DNA of 6,262 nt, taken from an uncultured bacterium. Lineage in GTDB: Bacteria; Bacillota_I; Bacilli_A; RF39; UBA660. The position numbers were made by a program, and so were the translations under genes. Below the pieces are notes generated by a model. That model did no database searches. It had not been told where the DNA came from and saw only the letters and a list, made by a program, of their open reading frames with translations. The DNA lies in assembly GCA_905215635.1 (NCBI GenBank), contig CAJMQX010000043.1, positions 1 through 6,262 of the forward strand, read 5' to 3'. Shown here piece after piece: positions 1-6,251 of the stretch (positions are counted from its first letter, which is position 1; each line of letters starts with the position of its first letter).

Positions 1-1
1 T

Positions 2-61
2 GATAGAATAGATGAATTAATGAAACTTATATTGGAGGAATTTTATGAAAAAAACATTTAA
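2..61 (+). CDS. mrnC: 3' end of an upstream gene, probably Mini-III ribonuclease (partial)
   Basis: An open frame runs in from the left edge and ends at TAA 59-61. It reads DRIDELMKLILEEFYEKNI, an amphipathic helix typical of a protein C-terminus. It overlaps the start of the next gene by 17 bases, and the ribosome binding site of that gene lies inside it, which suggests translational coupling. The assignment rests on two points. The residues resemble the last helix of Mini-III RNases, where a Leu-rich segment ending in an E/D-R-L-x-x-L pattern is usual. Mini-III (mrnC) also commonly lies just upstream of rlmB and sigH in Firmicutes, where it matures 23S rRNA ends. Only 19 residues are visible and no catalytic residue is among them, so the identity is an inference from position. 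It could be any protein with a helical C-terminus. Confidence 0.45.
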   Translation, partial: DRIDELMKLILEEFYEKNI

Positions 62-404
62 ATTGTTAATAATATGTTTACTAATTACTGGATGTGGTGG
101 TAATAAATACCAAACAATAGATTCAAATAAAGCGATGGAAATTATTAATGATAATTCTGATACTATAATTATTGATGTTAGAGAGAATGATGAATATAAT
201 GAGGGACATATTGCAAATGCAATAAATATTCCTCTTAGTGAAATAGATAGTATTAATTACAATAAAGAGACAACTATTATTTTATATTGTGCTACAGGAA
301 TTAGAAGTACTGAAGCGGCTAAGAAGCTTATTAGTCTAGGGTACACTAGTATTTATAATCTAGATGGTGGATTATTAAATTGGGGATTTGAATTGGAGGA
401 TTAA
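45..404 (+). CDS. Rhodanese-domain lipoprotein
   Basis: A 119-residue secreted, membrane-anchored single-domain rhodanese. Residues 1-16 form a lipoprotein signal peptide (KK, then a hydrophobic LLIICLLI core) ending in the lipobox ITGC. Cys17 is the expected lipidation site, so the domain should sit outside the membrane. The rhodanese fold follows: IIIDVRE at 41-47, GHIANAINIP at 54-63, the active-site loop CATGIRS at 82-88 with Cys82 as the persulfide-forming nucleophile, and GGLLNW at 108-113 near the end. A six-residue active loop starting with Cys and containing Arg is typical of sulfurtransferases of the GlpE/PspE type. The natural substrate cannot be read from sequence. The start is firm: GGAGG at 34-38 lies 6 bases before ATG. 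The gene sits between a probable mrnC end and rlmB, and the SD for rlmB lies within its last codons, so it is cotranscribed and probably coupled. A rhodanese is not a usual member of this cluster. Confidence 0.93.
   Translation: MKKTFKLLIICLLITGCGGNKYQTIDSNKAMEIINDNSDTIIIDVRENDEYNEGHIANAINIPLSEIDSINYNKETTIILYCATGIRSTEAAKKLISLGYTSIYNLDGGLLNWGFELED
393..400 (+). promoter_or_regulatory. Ribosome binding site fixing the rlmB start
   Basis: TTGGAGGA lies inside the last codons of the rhodanese gene, 5 bases before the ATG at 406 (6 from the GGAGG core). This places the rlmB start at 406. The in-frame TTG at 388 lies upstream of the site and would add six residues (MNWRIK) not expected in the family. 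Confidence 0.85.
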
Positions 405-405
405 G

Positions 406-1107
406 ATGTATATATATGGAAAGAATGTAGCAAAAGAAAAGATTAATAGTGGGGAAAAAATTAATAAGATTTACTTAGCAGATAAATTTAATGATAGAGA
501 TATAATGAATTTAATTAAAGAAAAAAAGATTAAATATAACATTGTACCTATTAAATATTTAGATAATAAAGTAGATGGTTTACATCAAGGAATAGTATTA
601 GAAGTTGATGATGTAGAAACCTATGATTTTGATTATCTTAAAACAATTAAAAAAAATAATCCTATTTTAGTAATGCTTGATCATTTAGAAGACCCACATA
701 ATTTTGGAGCAATTATTAGGACATGTGAAGCTTTGGGAATAGATGGAATAATAATACCTAATGACAGAAATGTAGGAATTAATGCAACTGTAGTTAAGAC
801 CAGTGCTGGATCAATTTATAATATGCCTATAATAAGAGTAGCTAACTTATCAGCTTCAATAAATAAACTTAAAGATATGGGGTATTGGATTGTAGGTACT
901 GATATGGATGGAGAAAACTATACTGAAATAGATTATAATATGCCTATTTGCTTAGTTATAGGTAATGAAGGAAAGGGTATGAGTAAAGTTATCGGAGACA
1001 ATTGTGACTTTATTGCAAAAATACCTATGGTAGGAAAAATTAATAGTTTAAATGCTTCTGTGTCTTGTGGAATCGTATTAGCAAATATAGTTGCTAGTAG
1101 AAAGTAA
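406..1107 (+). CDS. rlmB: 23S rRNA (guanosine-2'-O-)-methyltransferase RlmB, TrmH/SpoU family
   Basis: A 233-residue SPOUT-class methyltransferase. Family knowledge: RlmB uses S-adenosylmethionine to 2'-O-methylate a guanosine in the 23S rRNA peptidyl-transferase region (G2251 in E. coli) and works as a dimer. The N-terminus MYIYGKNVAKE matches the family's IYGxxxV start. Residues 1-75 form the L30e-like substrate-binding domain, ending in HQGIVLEV (60-67). All three SpoU motifs are present: motif 1 at 91-109 (EDPHNFGAIIRTCEA, catalytic-region Arg105), motif 2 IGNEGKGMS at 185-193, and motif 3 at 206-220 (IPMVGKINSLNASVS), which builds the trefoil knot that binds SAM. Length is normal. The ATG at 406 is chosen over an upstream TTG because GGAGG at 395-399 serves it. 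The start follows the rhodanese stop by one base and the gene ends 6 bases before the sigma factor, so all are one transcript. A related TrmH-family guanosine methyltransferase of different site specificity cannot be excluded. Confidence 0.92.
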   Translation: MYIYGKNVAKEKINSGEKINKIYLADKFNDRDIMNLIKEKKIKYNIVPIKYLDNKVDGLHQGIVLEVDDVETYDFDYLKTIKKNNPILVMLDHLEDPHNFGAIIRTCEALGIDGIIIPNDRNVGINATVVKTSAGSIYNMPIIRVANLSASINKLKDMGYWIVGTDMDGENYTEIDYNMPICLVIGNEGKGMSKVIGDNCDFIAKIPMVGKINSLNASVSCGIVLANIVASRK

Positions 1108-1113
1108 AATAAA

Positions 1114-1710
1114 ATGACTAATTATAATGAATATAATGACTATGAATTAGTATTTTTAGCACAAGAAGGAAATGAAGATGCTATTAATATTATTTATAAA
1201 AAATATAAACCTATTATTGTTAAAAAAAGTAAATTAGCAATATATTCAACAAAAAATAGTGGTTCAGAAATTAATGATGTGATGCAAGAAGCTTATTTAG
1301 GATTAGAAGAAGCAATAAAAAACTTTTCTCAAAACGATGAAGCAACCTTTTATACATTTGCTAATCTTTGTATAGATAGAAAAATATCTAATTATATTAG
1401 AAAAATGGCTAATAAGAAAAATATTTTATTAAATGAAGCAATTTTTATTGATGAAAATATGGAAAACTATTTAAAAGACACTACTGATATAGAGAATAAT
1501 CTTATTAGAAAAGTGATGAAAGAAGAAATAATTAATAAGATATATGATAAATTTACTACTTTAGAGAAAGATGTTTATAATTTATTAGTTGATGGATATA
1601 GTTTAGCAGAAATAAGTAATAAACTTGAGAAAGATATTAAATCAATATATAATACTATTGATAGAATTAAACAAAAAGTAAAGAAATATAGGGATGAAAA
1701 TGATAATTAA
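1114..1710 (+). CDS. sigH: RNA polymerase sigma factor of the SigH (Spo0H) type
   Basis: A 198-residue sigma-70-family protein with region 2 and region 4 only. Region 2 spans about 10-105: ELVFLAQEGNEDAINIIYKKY at the start, the core-binding segment NDVMQEAYLGLEEAI (54-68), then TFYTFANLCIDRKISNYIR (78-96) for -10 recognition. Region 4 spans about 140-192 with the helix-turn-helix GYSLAEISNKL...KSIYNTIDRIKQKVKKY, which lines up with the B. subtilis SigH end (DGRSYQEISDEL...KSIDNALQRVKRKLEKY). B. subtilis SigH is slightly longer (218 residues) and directs the transition to stationary phase and early sporulation. Position directly after rlmB also fits sigH, though yacP, normally between them, is missing. 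Only a weak SD (AGAAAG at 1099-1104) precedes the ATG, so translation probably depends on coupling to rlmB, 6 bases upstream. A divergent competence or ECF-like sigma is less likely given position and region 4 match. Confidence 0.85.
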   Translation: MTNYNEYNDYELVFLAQEGNEDAINIIYKKYKPIIVKKSKLAIYSTKNSGSEINDVMQEAYLGLEEAIKNFSQNDEATFYTFANLCIDRKISNYIRKMANKKNILLNEAIFIDENMENYLKDTTDIENNLIRKVMKEEIINKIYDKFTTLEKDVYNLLVDGYSLAEISNKLEKDIKSIYNTIDRIKQKVKKYRDENDN

Positions 1711-1726
1711 ATTTTCATCTTTTTTT
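1693..1726 (+). terminator. Intrinsic terminator of the mrnC-rlmB-sigH operon
   Basis: A perfect 9-bp stem, GATGAAAAT (1693-1701) with ATTTTCATC (1711-1719), has a 9-base loop (1702-1710) and is followed at once by T7 (1720-1726). The left arm lies in the last sigH codons and the sigH TAA is in the loop, so a terminating ribosome would cover the hairpin. Confidence 0.85.
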
Positions 1727-1818
1727 CTTGTTAATTATTATTGACTGTTAATATTTATATGATAATTACATGTAAATTGTATGGTAGAATTTTTAACAAA
1801 CAAATGTATGAAAAAATG

Positions 1819-1847
1819 TTGACACAGATTTATAATTATGATATGAT
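1819..1847 (+). promoter_or_regulatory. SigA-type promoter for uvrA
   Basis: TTGACA at 1819-1824 and TATGAT at 1842-1847 are separated by 17 bases. This is a perfect -35 and a one-mismatch -10 at ideal spacing. The predicted transcript starts near 1854 and has a leader of about 117 bases. A weaker second candidate nearer the gene is TTGTAT (1920-1925), 16 bases, TATAAT (1942-1947). No Bacillus-type LexA box (CGAAC-N4-GTTCG) is visible between sigH and uvrA. Confidence 0.75.
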
Positions 1848-1857
1848 ACTTTTTGAA

Positions 1858-1875
1858 AATATTATATGTAATATT
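1858..1875 (+). repeat. 7-bp inverted repeat just after the uvrA promoter
   Basis: AATATTA (1858-1864) and TAATATT (1869-1875) form an exact dyad with a TATG centre, only about 5 bases past the predicted transcription start. The position suits an operator or the base of an mRNA 5' hairpin, but AT-rich DNA produces such dyads by chance. Its right arm overlaps the left arm of the larger dyad at 1871-1902, so the two hairpins could not form together. Confidence 0.4.
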
Positions 1876-1916
1876 GTTAATACTAGAAATAATTAACAAT
1901 ATGAATATGTAATATT
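1864..1916 (+). repeat. 12-bp direct repeat in the uvrA leader
   Basis: ATATGTAATATT occurs exactly at 1864-1875 and again at 1905-1916, 41 bases apart. The copies bracket the 11-bp inverted repeat at 1871-1902. The first copy overlaps its left arm by five bases and the second begins three bases past its right arm. No known regulator site is recognised. Confidence 0.55.
1871..1902 (+). repeat. 11-bp perfect inverted repeat in the uvrA leader
   Basis: ATATTGTTAAT (1871-1881) pairs perfectly with ATTAACAATAT (1892-1902) around a 10-base loop. The arms contain TTGTTAA and TTAACAA, the half-sites of clostridial Rex operators, but the gap between half-sites is 12 bases rather than the 4 known for Rex, so Rex binding is not claimed. 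It is not a terminator: the nearest T-run (1925-1931) is more than 20 bases away. A role as mRNA leader hairpin or operator is possible. Confidence 0.5.
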
Positions 1917-1970
1917 TGGTTGTATTTTTTTAAAAAGTAAGTATAATATTTAGCTGGGAGTGAGAAGAAG

Positions 1971-4784
1971 ATGGATAAAATAATTGTTAAAGGTGCAAGA
2001 GTTAACAATCTTAAAAATATAGATATAGAAATACCTAAAAATAAACTTGTTGTTATGACAGGTGTTTCAGGTTCAGGAAAAAGTAGTTTGGCATTTGATA
2101 CTATATATGCTGAAGGACAAAGGAGATATATAGAAAGTTTAAGTGCTTATGCTAGACAATTCTTAGGAGGTAGCGACAAACCTGATGTTGATTCAATAGA
2201 AGGATTATCTCCTTCAATTAGTATTGATCAAAAAAGCACTAACAAAAATCCTAGATCTACCGTAGGTACTATAACAGAAATATATGATTACCTTAGACTT
2301 TTATATGCTAGAGTAGGTGTTCCTTATTGTCCAGAACATCATATTCCTATTACTAGTCAAAGTATTGAAGAAATGACTAATAAAGTATTAGAAATGGATG
2401 AAGGCACTAAAATAATGGTAATGGCTCCTGTTGTAAAAGGAGAGAAAGGTACACATAAAGATACTTTAGAACAATTAAGAAAAGACGGGTATATAAGATG
2501 TAAAATTGATGGTGAAATCAAAGAACTATCAGAAAATATAGAACTAGATAAAAATAAGAAACATATTATTTTAGTAGTTGTAGATAGATTGGTTATTAAA
2601 CCTGATATTAGAACAAGACTATATGATTCAATTGAAACAGCCTCTAAGTTAGCACATGGCAAAATTATTATTGATTTACCTAGTACTAATGAAGAAGTCT
2701 TAATGAGTGAAGATTTTGCATGTCCTTATTGTGACTTTTCATTACTTGAACTTGAACCTAGAATATTTTCTTTCAATGCTCCATATGGGGCTTGTCCTGA
2801 TTGTAAAGGACTAGGGGTTAAATATAACATTGATGTTGATTTAGTGATTCCAGATAGAAATTTATCTATTAATGAAGGTGGAATTAAGCCTTTTAGTATT
2901 GATGATGATAACATTAATAGAACGCAATTAGAGGCAGTAGCTAAATACTATGATATTGACTTAGATATGAAAATAAAAGATTTAGATAAAGATAAATTAA
3001 ATATCATTTTATATGGTTCTCCTGATGTATTAGAGTTTAAATATACTTCTAAGAATGGTAATACAAGAAATGCTAAAGATTATTTTGAAGGAGTTATTAC
3101 TAACTTAGAAAGAAGATATATTGAAACAAAAAGTTCCTGGATAAGAGAATGGATAGAGCTTTACATGAGAGAAAGTGTTTGTCCTACATGTAAAGGTGCA
3201 AGACTTGGAGAAGCTGCTTTATCAGTACTAATTAACAAGAAAAATATATATGAAGTTTCTTGCTTGTCTATAAGAGAACTTAGAGACTTTATTTCTAATT
3301 TAAAATTATCACCAGAAAAAAAGGAGATAGCCTCTTTGTTAATAAAAGAAATTAATAATAGACTAGACTTCTTAATTAATGTTGGACTTGAGTATTTAAC
3401 TTTAAGTAGAACTGCTGGTACATTATCAGGAGGAGAAAGTCAAAGAATTAGACTTGCTACACAAATAGGTTCTAAACTAACGGGAGTGCTTTATGTATTA
3501 GATGAACCTAGTATTGGACTTCATCAAAGGGATAATCAAAAGTTAATTAATTCATTACTCGAAATGAGAGATCTCGGTAATACTTTGATAGTAGTAGAAC
3601 ATGATACTGATACTATGTTAGCAGCAGATTATTTAGTAGATATTGGTCCATTTGCGGGTGAACACGGAGGAGAAGTAGTTGCTGCTGGTACACCACAAGA
3701 AGTAATTGCTAACGAAAATAGTATTACAGGGCAATATTTATCTGGTAAAAGAAAAATATTAGTACCCGAAAAAAGAAGAAAGGGAAATGGTAAATTCTTA
3801 AAAATTATGGGTGCTAAAGAAAATAACCTTAAAAATATTAATGTTTCTTTCCCATTAGGCACATTTACTTGTGTAACAGGAGTATCTGGATCAGGAAAAA
3901 GTAGTTTAGTTAATGAAATATTATATAAATCTTTAGCTAATAACTTATATAGTTCTAAGGAAAGACCTGGTAAATGCAGAGAAATTAAAGGTATGGATGA
4001 AATTGATAAGGTTGTTCTTATTACTCAAAACCCAATAGGAAGAACTCCTAGAAGTAATCCTGCTACATATGTAGGAGTATTTGATGATATTAGAGATATC
4101 TTTGCAGAAACTAAAGAGGCTAAAATTAAAGGATATGATAAAGGGAGATTTAGTTTCAATGTTAAAGGTGGAAGATGTGAGGCTTGTTGGGGCGATGGAG
4201 TAAAGAAAATAGAGATGCATTTTTTACCAGATGTATATGTTCCTTGTGATGTTTGTCATGGAACTAGATATAATAAAGAGACACTTTCTATTAAATATAA
4301 AGGTAAAAATATATATGATGTCTTAGAGATGAGAGTAGATGAATTAATAGAATTCTTTGAAAATCATCCTAAGGTAGTACATAAACTTAAAACACTTCAA
4401 GATGTTGGACTTGGATATATTAAAATTGGTCAGAGTGCTCCGACATTATCAGGAGGAGAAGCTGCAAGGGTTAAACTAGCAAAAGAATTACAAAAAAAAC
4501 CTACTGGTAAAAGTATGTTTATATTAGATGAACCTACGACAGGATTACATTCTTATGATATTGAAAAATTACTTAACATTTTAAACAGAATTGTTGATAA
4601 TGGTGATACCGTTGTTGTTATTGAGCATAATCTAGATGTTATTAAAGTAGCAGACTATATTATTGACTTAGGACCTGAGGGAGGAAATCTTGGTGGTACA
4701 GTCGTTGTTACAGGAACACCAGAAGAAGTAGCTAGACATGAAACTAGTTATACAGGACAATTCTTAAAAGATTATTTAAAATAA
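1971..4784 (+). CDS. uvrA: Excinuclease ABC subunit A
   Basis: A full-length 937-residue UvrA, the dimeric ATPase that finds bulky DNA lesions and loads UvrB in nucleotide excision repair. The order of parts is canonical. The first ATPase has Walker [10 protein letters not shown] (31-39), the UvrB-binding/insertion region (about 85-400), zinc ligands Cys251, Cys254, Cys275 and Cys278, signature LSGGESQR (485-492) and Walker [11 protein letters not shown] (509-518). The second has Walker [10 protein letters not shown] (637-645), zinc ligands Cys736, Cys739, Cys759 and Cys762, signature LSGGEAAR (826-833) and Walker [12 protein letters not shown] (850-860). One oddity is Ala832, where nearly all UvrAs have Gln in the second signature (LSGGEAQR). 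Start: GGAGTGA at 1957-1963 lies 7 bases before ATG, and [16 protein letters not shown] is the usual N-terminus. It is a single-gene unit with its own promoter and terminator. uvrB, commonly just upstream in Firmicutes, is not here. Confidence 0.98.
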   Translation: MDKIIVKGARVNNLKNIDIEIPKNKLVVMTGVSGSGKSSLAFDTIYAEGQRRYIESLSAYARQFLGGSDKPDVDSIEGLSPSISIDQKSTNKNPRSTVGTITEIYDYLRLLYARVGVPYCPEHHIPITSQSIEEMTNKVLEMDEGTKIMVMAPVVKGEKGTHKDTLEQLRKDGYIRCKIDGEIKELSENIELDKNKKHIILVVVDRLVIKPDIRTRLYDSIETASKLAHGKIIIDLPSTNEEVLMSEDFACPYCDFSLLELEPRIFSFNAPYGACPDCKGLGVKYNIDVDLVIPDRNLSINEGGIKPFSIDDDNINRTQLEAVAKYYDIDLDMKIKDLDKDKLNIILYGSPDVLEFKYTSKNGNTRNAKDYFEGVITNLERRYIETKSSWIREWIELYMRESVCPTCKGARLGEAALSVLINKKNIYEVSCLSIRELRDFISNLKLSPEKKEIASLLIKEINNRLDFLINVGLEYLTLSRTAGTLSGGESQRIRLATQIGSKLTGVLYVLDEPSIGLHQRDNQKLINSLLEMRDLGNTLIVVEHDTDTMLAADYLVDIGPFAGEHGGEVVAAGTPQEVIANENSITGQYLSGKRKILVPEKRRKGNGKFLKIMGAKENNLKNINVSFPLGTFTCVTGVSGSGKSSLVNEILYKSLANNLYSSKERPGKCREIKGMDEIDKVVLITQNPIGRTPRSNPATYVGVFDDIRDIFAETKEAKIKGYDKGRFSFNVKGGRCEACWGDGVKKIEMHFLPDVYVPCDVCHGTRYNKETLSIKYKGKNIYDVLEMRVDELIEFFENHPKVVHKLKTLQDVGLGYIKIGQSAPTLSGGEAARVKLAKELQKKPTGKSMFILDEPTTGLHSYDIEKLLNILNRIVDNGDTVVVIEHNLDVIKVADYIIDLGPEGGNLGGTVVVTGTPEEVARHETSYTGQFLKDYLK

Positions 4785-4790
4785 AGAAAG

Positions 4791-4831
4791 GCATTATGAA
4801 TAATAGAAATATTATTTATTAATGTTTTTTT
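4791..4831 (+). terminator. Intrinsic terminator of uvrA
   Basis: A 9-bp upper stem, TGAATAATA (4797-4805) with TATTATTTA (4810-4818), is closed by a GAAA tetraloop of the GNRA type. It is extended, past a one-base bulge at 4819, by GCATTA (4791-4796) with TAATGT (4820-4825). A run of seven T (4825-4831) follows. It lies 6 bases past the uvrA stop and separates uvrA from spoIVA. Confidence 0.85.
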
Positions 4832-4843
4832 ATTTTATTTTTT

Positions 4844-4871
4844 GAATATATCTTAAATAATAACATATCTT
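4844..4871 (+). promoter_or_regulatory. Candidate SigmaE-type promoter for spoIVA
   Basis: GAATATA (4844-4850), a 13-base spacer, then CATATCTT (4864-4871). Compared with the B. subtilis SigmaE consensus (KMATATT, 13-15 bases, CATAYAMT) this matches 6 of 7 and 6 of 8 positions. spoIVA is a SigmaE gene in B. subtilis, which supports the call. The predicted start near 4878 would leave a leader of only about 14 bases, with the SD GAAGAGAGG (4877-4885) at its very 5' end. That is tight and lowers confidence. No good TTGACA-type promoter is seen in this gap. Confidence 0.4.
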
Positions 4872-4891
4872 TTATTGAAGAGAGGTTTTAT

Positions 4892-6184
4892 ATGGAAAAA
4901 ATAGATGTTATTAAGAATATTGCATTAAGAACTGGTGGAGATATATATTTAGGAGTTGTTGGAGCTGTTAGAACAGGTAAATCAACTTTTATTCGACGTT
5001 TTATGGAGAATTTAGTTATTCCTAATATTCAAGATGAGTTTGAAAAAAAGAGGGCTTTAGATGAACTTCCACAAGCTGCTAATGGAAAAATGATTATGAC
5101 AACTGAACCTAAATTTGTACCTGCTAATGCTGCTAAAATTAAAATTGATGAGTTTTCTGCTAATATTAAGATGATTGATTGTGTTGGTTATGTAATAAAT
5201 AACGCGAAAGGTATTGATGATGAAAATGGTCCAAGATATGTAATGACACCATGGTATAGCGAACCGATTCCATTTGTTGAAGCTGCTGAGATAGGAACAG
5301 AAAAGGTAATTAAAGATCATTCCACAATTGGTATAGTAGTAACTAGCGATGGTTCTTTCGGAGAATTCTCTAGAAGTGATTATGTCGAAGCTGAAGAAAC
5401 GGTTATAAGTGAATTAAGAGAAATAGGCAAACCTTATATAGTATTACTTAATTCAGCTAATCCTGCTGATGACAATACAATTAATATGGCTCAGGAATTA
5501 AAAGAAAAATATATGGTACCAGTTTTACCTATAAATGTAGAATTAATGCAAGAAAGAGATATGTATAATATCTTAAAAGAAGCTCTATATGAGTTTCCAG
5601 TAGTAGAAGTAAAAATTAACATTCCTGATTGGATTTCTATTTTGAAGCCAGATCATTATGTTAAAAAAGTCTATGTTGAAAAGATTAAAGAAAGTGTTCT
5701 TACTATAGATAAAATAAGAGATGTTGATTCTATTACAGAATATTTTAAAGACTGTGAATACATAGAAAAAGCATATTTGTCAGATGTTGATACTTCAACA
5801 GGAGAAGTTACCATTAATTTATCGGCCCCTAAGGAGTTATATAGTCAAGTACTAAGAGATATAATTAATGTAGATATTACTTCTAAAGCAGATTTATTAT
5901 GTTTATTCCAAGACTTTAATGAGGCTAAATTAGAATATGATCAGATTAAGGGTGCATTAAAAATGGTTAAACAAACAGGATATGGTATAGCATCACCTAC
6001 TTTAGCAGATATGAAATTAGAAAAACCGGAGATTATTAAACAAGGTGGCAGATATGGAGTTAAACTTAAAGCTAAGGCACCTTCAATTCATATAATGCGT
6101 ACAAAAAGGAAGCGTATGTCTTTAATAGATTATGTAGATACAAACATCATCAAACTCACGAAGTTACTTACTATGTCGATGTAG
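4892..6184 (+). CDS. spoIVA: Stage IV sporulation protein A, C-terminus missing and replaced
   Basis: SpoIVA is the cytoskeletal ATPase that polymerises on the forespore surface as the basement layer of the spore coat, anchored by SpoVM. The N-terminus MEKIDVIKNIALRTGGDIYLG, Walker A GAVRTGKST (24-32, Lys30), sensor threonines Thr70-Thr71 in IMTTEPKF, and Walker B-like Asp96 in MIDCVGY all match the B. subtilis protein. Similarity continues through EHSTIG-like, ALYEFPVVEV (231-240) and KMVKQTGYGIASPTLADM (357-374) to KAPSIHIMR (395-403). It then ends abruptly. B. subtilis SpoIVA is 492 residues; this is 430, and the tail from 404 (TKRKRMSLIDYV...) does not resemble the family. About 70 conserved C-terminal residues, a region implicated in SpoVM contact and assembly, are absent. 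The tail uses CGT, ATC, CTC and ACG codons rare elsewhere here and ends in TAG. Start: AGAGG at 4881-4885 lies 6 bases before ATG. The coat function of this form is doubtful. Confidence 0.93.
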   Translation: MEKIDVIKNIALRTGGDIYLGVVGAVRTGKSTFIRRFMENLVIPNIQDEFEKKRALDELPQAANGKMIMTTEPKFVPANAAKIKIDEFSANIKMIDCVGYVINNAKGIDDENGPRYVMTPWYSEPIPFVEAAEIGTEKVIKDHSTIGIVVTSDGSFGEFSRSDYVEAEETVISELREIGKPYIVLLNSANPADDNTINMAQELKEKYMVPVLPINVELMQERDMYNILKEALYEFPVVEVKINIPDWISILKPDHYVKKVYVEKIKESVLTIDKIRDVDSITEYFKDCEYIEKAYLSDVDTSTGEVTINLSAPKELYSQVLRDIINVDITSKADLLCLFQDFNEAKLEYDQIKGALKMVKQTGYGIASPTLADMKLEKPEIIKQGGRYGVKLKAKAPSIHIMRTKRKRMSLIDYVDTNIIKLTKLLTMSM

Positions 6185-6216
6185 ATATTTGTTTTTATAA
6201 CTATAATGAATTATAA
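6100..6216 (+). other. Possible 3' remnant of an unidentified gene, out of frame with spoIVA
   Basis: In the frame containing base 6100 the DNA is open from 6076 (after TAA 6073-6075) to TAA 6214-6216. From about the point where SpoIVA similarity ends it would read YKKEAYVFNRLCRY..., then HEVTYYVDVDICFYNYNEL. Codons in this frame are host-like (Arg AGA twice, Leu TTA, mostly A/T third bases), unlike the same DNA read in the spoIVA frame. The TAA lies four bases before the terminator stem, as expected of a normal gene end. I do not recognise the family. An open stretch of this length can occur by chance in AT-rich DNA. Confidence 0.4.
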
Positions 6217-6220
6217 CACT

Positions 6221-6250
6221 AATACTACTTATATTGAAGTGGTATTTTTT
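6221..6250 (+). terminator. Intrinsic terminator after spoIVA
   Basis: AATACTACTT (6221-6230) pairs with AAGTGGTATT (6237-6246), ten pairs with one T-G wobble, around a 6-base loop. It runs directly into T6 (6245-6250). It lies 36 bases past the TAG ending the spoIVA frame but only 4 past the TAA of the alternative frame. Confidence 0.85.
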
Positions 6251-6251
6251 A

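Noticed and set aside
388..405. TTG at 388 as the rlmB start, adding MNWRIK
   Set aside because: The strong GGAGG at 395-399 lies downstream of that TTG and is correctly spaced for the ATG at 406, and the family begins at about that Met.
1741..1790. TTGACT at 1741 as a further promoter after sigH
   Set aside because: No -10 hexamer lies at 16-18 bases spacing; the nearest TATGAT and GATAAT are only 11-14 bases away.
1874..1899. Rex operator (TTGTTAA ... TTAACAA) upstream of uvrA
   Set aside because: The half-sites match, but Rex sites have a 4-base gap and this one has 12. TTAACAA also occurs inside coding sequence in the window, for example near 2003.
2357..4220. Minus-strand open frames opposite uvrA (2357-2662, 2726-2914, 3629-3862, 3945-4220)
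   Set aside because: They are mirror frames of a confidently identified gene, with Ser/Leu/Ile-rich low-complexity translations.
5057..5320. Minus-strand open frame opposite spoIVA
   Set aside because: It lies wholly over the conserved ATPase domain of SpoIVA, and its translation resembles no known protein.
6097..6116. GCGTA repeated at 6097-6101 and 6112-6116 as a recombinase attachment core
   Set aside because: A 5-bp repeat is too short to support this, and no longer dyad flanks it. It would only matter if the other half of spoIVA were found next to the same sequence.
6106..6184. Separate 22-residue ORF (ATG 6116) with an AAGGAAG Shine-Dalgarno inside the spoIVA tail
   Set aside because: It is in the same frame as spoIVA, the SD spacing is short, the codons are atypical, and the peptide does not resemble SpoVM or any small protein I know.
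6132..6187. 9-bp direct repeat ATGTAGATA (6132-6140 and 6179-6187) in the tail
   Set aside because: A repeat this short is expected by chance in such AT-rich DNA, and it does not align with any boundary of the spoIVA homology.
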